Positions 8,653 to 17,600 of a stretch of DNA of 64,000 nucleotides are shown here, piece after piece. Each line of letters starts with the position of its first letter. Within the stretch, counting starts at the first letter, position 1. Source of the DNA: Flavobacterium sp. (GTDB taxonomy: Bacteria; Bacteroidota; Bacteroidia; Flavobacteriales; Flavobacteriaceae); the NCBI GenBank assembly GCA_016787805.1, contig JAEUTY010000039.1, positions 48,889 to 112,888 on the forward strand, in the 5' to 3' direction. The notes below the pieces were generated by a model, which made no database searches, was not told where the DNA came from, and was given only the letters and a program-made list of their open reading frames with translations. Position numbers and translations under genes: made by a program.

Positions 8653-11600
8653 AACCACCGTATTTTGAGTCTGTTGTAAATGCAGGAGAAAAGCGTGTTC
8701 TTGATTTTCTGGAGGCTAACCTTCCGGATAATTATTTTCTAATTCCTAATGTGGAAATTGCTTCGACCAATCCAAGAAATAATAGAACTCAATATTGGGA
8801 ATATGACCTTATTGTTGTTGCGCCGCATGCAGTCTTTAATATTGAAAATAAAGACTGGAAAGGCCGCATAGAAGGTGATGATAATTACTGGTACTTAAAC
8901 GACCGTCAGATGGCTAACCCGTTAAAAACTGGTCGTCAAAAAACAGCCATATTAGCTTCTAAATTAAAAGAAGAAAATCATAGTTGGGGTCAAGCATGGA
9001 TACAAAATTTAGTTTCTCTTTCTTATCAGAATTCTTATCAGCCTATTATTTCTCGTGAGGCACAAAAGTTAACTTTTGAGTTGAATACTCGATTGCTTGA
9101 ATTTATTACTGACCCATTTAGTGTTGGTAAAGTTAAAGATGATATCATTTCTATTCAAACAGCTATTGTTGATTTTTTAATTGGTAACCAAAGTAAAAAA
9201 TCACCTAATGAAAAACGCGAAGTTGAAGGTTATGAGATTGTTGAAATATTGCATCAAGAACCCAATTTTGTAGAATATTTAGTTAAGCCAAAAGGAGTTA
9301 ATTCTAATGTTAGAAGGCGTGTTAAAGAATATTCGCTTAAATCTGTTGGTTTGTCCAAAGAAGAGTTACAGAAACAAGAAGAGCGTATAAAAAATCAATA
9401 TAATGCTTTGAGTAAAATTAAAGCAAAACCTTTTATTCTAAATGTTGAATTTAGGAATGATGATGTTAACCATTTGTTTTATGAAATTACAGATTTTCTT
9501 GAAGAAAATTCGTTGCGTTCTGAAGCAAGACATAAAACTTTTACTTTTCCAGAAAAGATAAATATCATCCGAAATGTTTTGGTTGCTTTGAAAGAAGCCC
9601 ACAAGGAAAATATTTTTCACAGAGATATTAATCCAGATAATATTTATTTGAGTAGTGGCTATGCCTATTTAGGAAATTTTGGTAAATCTTATTTTGTAGA
9701 TCATAGTGATGAAGGTTATACTGTAATGCCTACTATCAATATCAATAATGCAACAGCTTATCATCCGCTAGAATTGACCGTTGGTGATGCTAATCAAGCT
9801 TCTGATATTTACTCATTAGGTGTTTTAATTTATTGGCTTTTTACTGATGTAGAACCATTCAAAACACCCTATGAACTCGATAAATTAGGAGGCAAATTGC
9901 CTATGGATAAATTGCCTACAAAACTGAATACTAATCTTCCAAAATGGTTGGATGAGGTTTGTTTGAAAACAATACTTACCGACGATACTACTCGAATTGA
10001 AAGTGTAGATGCTTTGGAAGAATTTATTCTTCAATCTTTAGAAAGTACTTCTACTGAACATCCAAAACCAGTGCCTGCACTTCCAGTTCCTTCAACAAAT
10101 GATTTTGCTGAATTAAAAGAAGGAGATTCTATTGGAGCGTATACTATTTACGAAATCTTGGGTAAAGGAGGATACTCTAAAGTTTTTAAAGTAAAACATA
10201 ACATTCAAGATGCTTATTACACGCTAAAATTATTCAACGAAAGTGTTACTTTTTCTTCGGTTAAAGACGAATATGAAGCTCTGAAAGATTTGAAACATAA
10301 TAACATTGTAAAGTTTGTTTGGAATGACTTAACAGCATCGGGACAATTTTTTACTGTTATGGAGTATTTAGATGGTGAAAGTTTAAGTAATTATACACGC
10401 ACTGATGCTCGATTGCCTATAAATACTGTTTATCAGGTTGGTAAAGATATATTGTCGGCTCTGGTAGATATGCAATCTAAAAAAAGCCCATTGATGCATC
10501 GTGATATAAAACCTCACAATATCATCTGGGATAATGGTTCTCGATTTGTATTAATTGATTTTAATGTAGCCTCAGCCAACTCTGAAAACAAAGATTTTGT
10601 TGGAACCAATCCTTATTTAGCACCAGATTTAATTTCTGAAAATTATAGAGTTAATTGGGATTTGTCTGCCGATACATTTGCTTTAGGTGTTACTTTATAT
10701 GAATTGATATGTAAACAATATCCATGGCATCCAAGCAAAATGCCTTTCGCTCACAAGGCTCCTAATAACCCGAAAGATATTGAACCTAGAATATCAACAG
10801 AATTTGCCGCCTTTTTGCTTAAAGCTATTGGCACAAATAAAGAGGAAAGATTTGTTACTGCTAAACAAATGTATGATGCGTTACTTTTATTAGAGGACCG
10901 ATTGCTTGATATTACTCCTAGTGATGATGATGGCGTTAGTGTTCGTAATAAATTATATCATACTCAATTGATAATTCATCAAGGTAGTTCATTCAATTTA
11001 AAATTGTATGATAAAATGAATGCTTATGTTGATTTGCATGAAGCTATTGAAAATGCCCTTTTGCGTTTTAAAGGAAAGCTTGAGAGTTATAAAACTACTA
11101 TTGATTTAGGAAGCCCAATTAAATTACTGTTGAAAGTTGGAGATGAAACAATCATTAGTGATGTTTTTTGGAAAGGTGGAGCAAAGTCTTTTACAACAGG
11201 TAATATAGACCGAGTTTATGATAGTATTAAACAGCTTTTTGACACTCATAAAGATAAAATTAAGGCATTTAAAATAAGTGTTGAAGGAGCTAATATAGTT
11301 GATTATTTGAATTCATTGTATAGTCAATCCCGATATGGAAATGCTGGTACTAGAGTTAATTTTAATACCAGTCAATTTGATGAGTTAACTTATACACCAA
11401 CAAAGTTGGATAAAAGTTTAATTCCAGCTATAGTTGACGGACAATACAAATTACTAATCATTACTGGTAATGCTGGTGATGGTAAGACTGCTTTTATTAA
11501 AAAGATTGAAAATGATTCTAATGTAAAAGAAGTTATCCAACATCCGCATCGTAATGGAGCAAGATTCAAAATAAATGGAAATCCATTTGAGAGTAATTAT

Positions 11601-13100
11601 GATGGTTCACAAGATGAAGAAAATAATATCAATAACGACGTTCTAGATACCTTTTTCTCTCCTTTTGAAGGATTGACTAATTATAATTTAGCTAAAGAAG
11701 GAAGGATAATTGCAATCAATGAAGGACGGCTTGTAGAGTTTTTAACTACTTCGCAAAAACATTCGAAATTAGCTACTACTATTGAAAATTATTTTTACGA
11801 AGAAGGACATACGAAATTACCTGAAGGTGTAATGATCGTTAATTTGAATTTACGCTCTGTTGTTGCTCAAGACGATGAAGGAGGTAGTTTGTTTAGAAAC
11901 CAGTTTAAAGCACTTACCAAAAAAGAATTATGGAAACAGTGTGATGGTTGTGCTCTAGCAAAAAACTGTTTTATTAAATACAATGTTGACAGCTTTAATG
12001 ATAGTGCAGCAGGAGATACTATTATTTCAAGAATGGAATGGTTGATTAAAACGGTAAGTTTGAAAAGAGAACTTCATGTTACTATGAGAGATATGAGGTC
12101 ATTAATAGCCTATACTTTAACACGTGATTATTCTTGTGAGGATTTAAAATCATTATTACAAACAACAGAAAGCGAACCACAAAAGTATTGGCAATATTAT
12201 TATTTTAATATTACTAATCCTTCTGTTCAAGATAGCGCTAACCAAGATAGACTTATAAAGCTATTGAGAGAAACTGATATTGGTGAAGTAGCAATACCAT
12301 ATTTGGATAGAGATTTGTTTTTCGGAAAGCATTTATCTAAAAATTACCTTGAGTTTGCTGAGAGAGAGTTTTCGTTATTGGAAGTATTTAATGCTAATAA
12401 GTCCTATATTCCAGCTCATGAACAAAATACAGAGATTATTCAGCAAATTAAAACCAAACATAAAAGTTTTGTTAGACATCAATATTTTGAAGGTAAATCT
12501 GAATTAATTGACACTGATTATAGAGATGAAGCTAATGATGAAATAGTTAAAATGCCATCTTATTTGTTGCGATTACCCTATCATTCTGTATTCACCTTTG
12601 TTAAAATATTAAAAAGCACTAACAATGAAGATTCTATAAAAAGAAGTATTTCGAGGGCTGTTTCATTGAATGAAGGCTGTAATAATGAAAATTTGGATAA
12701 AGATAGTTTGGTTTTGTCTTCATCAGATGTAAAAGATCCTATGGGACAATCCTTCAAATTATTTAAATTAAGTGATTTTGAATTATTTGTAAATAAGACT
12801 GAACACTTGGTAAAATATTTAGAATACGAGCCAGATAGTCTTATTTTCAGACACAAAGAAGAAAAACATATCCGTTTAACCATATCACTTGATCTATATG
12901 AAATGCTATTCTTCATACAGCAAGGGTTTAGTCCATCATTAAATGATCTCAAAGGAAAGTTCATAGAACTTATTGTTTTCAAAAATTTACTTGAAAATTT
13001 GAGTTATAATGAGGTAGTTGTAACTCGAGATAATATTGCATTTTATAAAATTATGAAAGACAGTTTTAATCATATTAATGTTGAACCAGTAACCTTTTAA
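8637..13100 (+). CDS. NERD nuclease - pseudokinase - Ser/Thr kinase - P-loop NTPase fusion
   Basis: A 1487-aa multidomain protein. Residues ~5-160 form a NERD domain with the nuclease pattern D57 ... E70-N-K72. Residues ~200-470 form a protein kinase fold with HRD at 328-330, but the DFG Asp is Asn (N347) and the usual HRDxK Lys is Asn, so it is probably a pseudokinase. Residues ~500-760 form a second kinase with a glycine loop (GKGGYSKV near 507), K531, D623 in HRDIKPHN and D641 in DFN, which looks active. A P-loop (GNAGDGKT, 944-951) opens a C-terminal NTPase region with a Cys cluster (C1102, C1105, C1111). The C-terminal third resembles the DptF type of restriction ATPase. The PP2C gene downstream is a natural counterpart to the kinase. 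Confidence 0.85.
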   Translation: MAKILKPPYFESVVNAGEKRVLDFLEANLPDNYFLIPNVEIASTNPRNNRTQYWEYDLIVVAPHAVFNIENKDWKGRIEGDDNYWYLNDRQMANPLKTGRQKTAILASKLKEENHSWGQAWIQNLVSLSYQNSYQPIISREAQKLTFELNTRLLEFITDPFSVGKVKDDIISIQTAIVDFLIGNQSKKSPNEKREVEGYEIVEILHQEPNFVEYLVKPKGVNSNVRRRVKEYSLKSVGLSKEELQKQEERIKNQYNALSKIKAKPFILNVEFRNDDVNHLFYEITDFLEENSLRSEARHKTFTFPEKINIIRNVLVALKEAHKENIFHRDINPDNIYLSSGYAYLGNFGKSYFVDHSDEGYTVMPTININNATAYHPLELTVGDANQASDIYSLGVLIYWLFTDVEPFKTPYELDKLGGKLPMDKLPTKLNTNLPKWLDEVCLKTILTDDTTRIESVDALEEFILQSLESTSTEHPKPVPALPVPSTNDFAELKEGDSIGAYTIYEILGKGGYSKVFKVKHNIQDAYYTLKLFNESVTFSSVKDEYEALKDLKHNNIVKFVWNDLTASGQFFTVMEYLDGESLSNYTRTDARLPINTVYQVGKDILSALVDMQSKKSPLMHRDIKPHNIIWDNGSRFVLIDFNVASANSENKDFVGTNPYLAPDLISENYRVNWDLSADTFALGVTLYELICKQYPWHPSKMPFAHKAPNNPKDIEPRISTEFAAFLLKAIGTNKEERFVTAKQMYDALLLLEDRLLDITPSDDDGVSVRNKLYHTQLIIHQGSSFNLKLYDKMNAYVDLHEAIENALLRFKGKLESYKTTIDLGSPIKLLLKVGDETIISDVFWKGGAKSFTTGNIDRVYDSIKQLFDTHKDKIKAFKISVEGANIVDYLNSLYSQSRYGNAGTRVNFNTSQFDELTYTPTKLDKSLIPAIVDGQYKLLIITGNAGDGKTAFIKKIENDSNVKEVIQHPHRNGARFKINGNPFESNYDGSQDEENNINNDVLDTFFSPFEGLTNYNLAKEGRIIAINEGRLVEFLTTSQKHSKLATTIENYFYEEGHTKLPEGVMIVNLNLRSVVAQDDEGGSLFRNQFKALTKKELWKQCDGCALAKNCFIKYNVDSFNDSAAGDTIISRMEWLIKTVSLKRELHVTMRDMRSLIAYTLTRDYSCEDLKSLLQTTESEPQKYWQYYYFNITNPSVQDSANQDRLIKLLRETDIGEVAIPYLDRDLFFGKHLSKNYLEFAEREFSLLEVFNANKSYIPAHEQNTEIIQQIKTKHKSFVRHQYFEGKSELIDTDYRDEANDEIVKMPSYLLRLPYHSVFTFVKILKSTNNEDSIKRSISRAVSLNEGCNNENLDKDSLVLSSSDVKDPMGQSFKLFKLSDFELFVNKTEHLVKYLEYEPDSLIFRHKEEKHIRLTISLDLYEMLFFIQQGFSPSLNDLKGKFIELIVFKNLLENLSYNEVVVTRDNIAFYKIMKDSFNHINVEPVTF

Positions 13101-13102
13101 CT

Positions 13103-14659
13103 ATGGCTATAAAATTAAATAAAGAGGAAAGCGTCTTTAGAAATGAATTGCTATTTACAGCTGATGCAAAAGCCATAAATATTGACTATACTATGGTTAA
13201 TTTGTATATGTTGTTGCGGCATGATGGTATAAGACCAAAACAAAGAAATAGAGCTGGTGAAAATGCTTTTATTGAAATTGAAAAGTTAAAAAATGCATTT
13301 AGAGTACTCGAAGAAGAAGGTTCTGTCACAGGATACACTGAACACTCTGAAGCTATTGAAATATGGATGCGAACTAATCTAGTAAATATGGTTTTTAGAG
13401 GAAATCTTGATAAAGAAAAGATATCTTCTCTAAGACCGATTCATTTAGAAAGTTATCGTGTACGAAACGCTCAAAATACCCGAGATTATTTTAGTGCTGA
13501 CCAGGTTTACTTAATGCTGGGACAAAATCCCGAAGTTAAAGATGATTTGAAACAATTTTTAATGGAAGGTTGGGATAAAACAACTGATACCATAAGTAAT
13601 ACTAAAACCTTGGATGTTGATAGTTTAGGAATTTTACATTTAATAAAAAAAGTTAGACCCGGGTTTTTAGAAAGTGCTTCTGCATTAAACCAAATTAAAC
13701 CCATATTGAAAGCTCAAGCTGAATTGTACTGTGATGATGTTAGGAGATTATTGGTTTATAAAAGAGAAATCCCTAGAAATGTTTTGATAGATTATTTAAA
13801 AACTATTACATCATTTCACTTATCCTTATACATTCAAAAGTTGATTTATCTGTTGCCAAAAATTGTTGAAACAGGTAGTTTTGATATTAAAGATGACTGG
13901 AGTATTGTTTTGGATAGTACCGATGATTTTGAAAGTAAAATATCAAAAATAGCTATTGAAGATGCTGATAAAATGTATAACTCTATTTATGATTACATCA
14001 AGGCTACATTTCAGATTAATGCCGTATTGAAGAAGGAAAATTTGGATAAGAATAATTCAAAGAATTTAGATACTACTTTAAATATTTTAAAAAATCCTCA
14101 AAATGATTTTGACCTATATTTTCAAGTACTTTGGAATAATATTCAAAGTTCATTGGATGAAGAAGACAAAGAATTATTGAATTCTATGGTAAAATATGAA
14201 ACTACCTATTTTGACAAATACATTGAATTGCTTGTGAAAATAAGAGGACCATATCAATACAAGTATCACGTTCAATTTATTGATAATTTGTCTCAAAAAA
14301 ATAATGAAAGAGGTTTTATTGCACAAGGAAGAAGTAAAAAACACCCTAGACGATTTGTGTTAGGAACTCGATTACTCGAAGCTCTTGTACAAATACAAGT
14401 ATTACATAGAGAAGATAATGATTTTATCACAAAAAGCTTATCAATAGAAGAACTCACAGAGAAAATCAGAAATCGATACGGTTTAATAATAAATGGTTTG
14501 TCTGAACCAAGATTTGAAGATGCTGATTTGAATACTCATTTAGCATTTAAAGAAAATGTAGAAGCTTTCAAACAAAAATTAAGACAAATAGGTTTTTATA
14601 ATGATTTGAGTGATGCCTATATTTTACAAAAAATCAGACCTCGTTACGAACTAAAATAA
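13103..14659 (+). CDS. Unknown 518-aa protein of the defence operon (DptG-like position)
   Basis: I do not recognise a named domain. The protein is mostly charged and apparently helical, with no signal peptide, membrane segment, P-loop or obvious catalytic motif. Its start lies 2 bp after the stop of the kinase-NTPase fusion and its end 7 bp before the HerA-like gene, so it is surely co-expressed. In phosphorothioation restriction systems the gene between the NTPase DptF and the HerA-like DptH is dptG, of similar size. By position this could be its analogue, acting as a bridging subunit. That analogy is inference from order and size only. Confidence 0.55.
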   Translation: MAIKLNKEESVFRNELLFTADAKAINIDYTMVNLYMLLRHDGIRPKQRNRAGENAFIEIEKLKNAFRVLEEEGSVTGYTEHSEAIEIWMRTNLVNMVFRGNLDKEKISSLRPIHLESYRVRNAQNTRDYFSADQVYLMLGQNPEVKDDLKQFLMEGWDKTTDTISNTKTLDVDSLGILHLIKKVRPGFLESASALNQIKPILKAQAELYCDDVRRLLVYKREIPRNVLIDYLKTITSFHLSLYIQKLIYLLPKIVETGSFDIKDDWSIVLDSTDDFESKISKIAIEDADKMYNSIYDYIKATFQINAVLKKENLDKNNSKNLDTTLNILKNPQNDFDLYFQVLWNNIQSSLDEEDKELLNSMVKYETTYFDKYIELLVKIRGPYQYKYHVQFIDNLSQKNNERGFIAQGRSKKHPRRFVLGTRLLEALVQIQVLHREDNDFITKSLSIEELTEKIRNRYGLIINGLSEPRFEDADLNTHLAFKENVEAFKQKLRQIGFYNDLSDAYILQKIRPRYELK

Positions 14660-14666
14660 TTTTCCC

Positions 14667-17600
14667 ATGGAGCTTACAAAAATTAATTCCTATTATCAAA
14701 ATATCATAGACCTAGTAATTTCATTATATGATAATGAGTTTATTACAGCCAAGGCTGGACATTGCATGAAAATTACTGGTTTTGGTAATAATGAACTTAT
14801 GTATTTATGGGATGAAATAACGGAGAAATATCCGAGTATAAATACTTTTATTGTTTCTGAAGATGAAAGAGGTGACTGTTACATTTCAGCTACTAAATTA
14901 ATTGAATTTAGAAATCAACAAGAAAAGCCTCTATTAGTTCTAATACCATCCAATAGTAGAACTGCTGCTGAAGATTCTTATGGCAATGCCACTTTTAAAG
15001 AAATATCATTAGAGGGTATTGAAATTAAACTGAAAGAAGTACTTATTTCTAAAATTCCTGCTAATAATAAACGTATTATTCATTCTATATTTAGCTATTT
15101 AGTTATTAATGAAATGGAAACTTCAAAGGTTATTGATTATTTAATCACCCTAGAAGAAAATGATTACGAGGCAAAATCGATAGGTAAAAACCTTTTTAAA
15201 TTAGATTTGTTGCCAGATGAAGATTTATTAGAGAATGAAGATTTGCTTCGATCAAGATTGAATTTTAACCAAACCAGTGTTAAAATATTAAGTTCTTTTA
15301 ATAGACCGTTATATGATAGAATAAATGAATTACCTATTGAACAGGATACTCTTCAAAAGTATTTTATTGATTTTTTCAGAACTGAAAAAGATGCAAAATC
15401 ACAAGAAAGTATTTGTCAACTTATTGCTTCTTCCTATTCAGAGTTATGCTTTGATAAATGGTCTATACCTAATTTGAATTTTAAAGAAATTAAACTTTTT
15501 ATTGATGATATTAGATCTACGGATTTTAAAACTGAAGAAGGTAAAAAAGTTTTAATTGCTAATCCAAATCAAACTTCAAAAGTTATAATTCGATACAGTA
15601 CAAATCCGCCTCCAAAAGATATTGATGATTTGAAATATTTTAGAGTTGTTTTAATGTCTGTTGATGGTCGTTCTGGAGAAGAAATTTCAACTTTAAGAAA
15701 ATTAAAAAATACGAATTCAAATAGACCTTATCAGGAGGCTAAAATTGAATTAAACCCTAATATGTTTGATGAGGGCTCTTATTTTTTCAAAGTTTTGGCT
15801 GAGGATGAACATGGTAATGTTTTGAATTCAAATGATGACTTTAAAGAATCAACTATTCAAAAAACATGGGAACAAGAAGGTAAAAATCCAGAAACAAAGA
15901 AGAACTATAATTACAAGTTGACTTGCGATTCTGATGATTTTGATTATTTTTTTGATGAAAACCCAGAGAAAGAGGAGACACAACGAAAAGATAAATTAAA
16001 CAATGTTTTACAAGCTTTTTTTAAGTATAATATTGAGCGATTAAAAAGTAGTGAAGGTATAGATTTACCACTTCCGAGTGATTTGTCTAACGTTTGGTTA
16101 AATGATGATAAACTTAAGCACGTTTCGACGTTCCATATTAATTATTCACCCAAACATAATTATCAAATTAATTTATCTACGAAGCTACGCCTATTAGAAA
16201 ATGAGTTTTTAAAGCACAGCAATCAGTTAGGTCATATTAATTGTTCTATAAGTAATAATATTGCTTTTGTAGGACTTCAAGGAATAGATTTTGAAATCAG
16301 CGAACTAACCTATATAGCACCAAAATTATTAATTCAGTTGAGGCATCAGCTTTTTGAAGCAATAAAAAACTCAAATGAAACTGCGAATGGTATTATAGAA
16401 ACTAGTAATTTATATTCTTTAAAAGAAGTAATTAAAAGCTATCTAAAGATTTATGATGAATGGTTAACGCAATTAAAGAATAATCTTTTTGATGATGAAT
16501 TAAATGAAGATGAAAAAGAAACTATAAAACATTTTTTGAGTGAAATTCAAATTTTAGATTTAGTAAAAGTTAAAACTAAGCTCCCTGATGGAAACTCAGT
16601 TTCCTGTTTACTAATGTCGCCAATTCATCCTTTGCGATTGTCTTGGTTTTTACAATTAATTGAATTGTTTGATGAATGGTATAAAAAAACTACAGATTAT
16701 CAAGTGCATTTAGAAGAATGGGGACAGCTTGAAGAACTATTCTTAGGCAATTTATCACCGGAAGTAAATCCGTTGGTTTATGTTGAACCGAATTCATTTA
16801 AGAATTATGATTATGCAGGTGAATTGTCTTTTGGTTGGGCAATATATTTAGACAATTCTAATGTTGGTACAAATGAATCTTTAGTGCCAGTAACACAACA
16901 ACTAAAGCACTATTTTAGAACATTATTCAATATTTCAACAGAAAATTATGTTGAAACGGATATAAGTAAAAAATTAGTTGTTAAGCACATTAAAAATTTC
17001 CTGTTACAACATCCTTATACCGATAAATTGGTTGTAAACTTATTTAATGTTGGAGATGCAGCAATATTCTCGGACTCGTTTGTTGAAATAGGTAAAAATT
17101 TAGATTATGTAGATACTAAATTTGAAGTTCGCATTTTCATTGGCGAAGATTCAATAATTGAACATGGTAAAGCATTAAAGAATTTAATTAATCCAGAAAC
17201 CAACATTTCAGAAGAAGCCGAATTATTTTCTCAATCTTCTAAGAATAGATTATTTCCAAAGTTGAGGTTTTCAATTAATAAAATTGATGCTTATTTACAA
17301 AATCCATCAAAGTATGCTGCGCATTTAAGCTTTTTAGTTAATCCGTTTGCTGTAAAAATTACTCTTTTCAAGCCTCATCGTAACATAAAATCATTTTATT
17401 TAAATGGTTTAATATTAGAACATTCTATTGAAGTTGAAGAAATTGATGATAACATTAAATGGAATAGATATATTGATGTTGATGCAATCCACGACAATAA
17501 TCAAAATTTATTGTATAGTTCACTATTTTCTTCTTTGCAATTTTTTGTTGCAGGTTCTTTAGCCATAAATTCAACAGAAGCGATTCCTTCTATTGAACTA

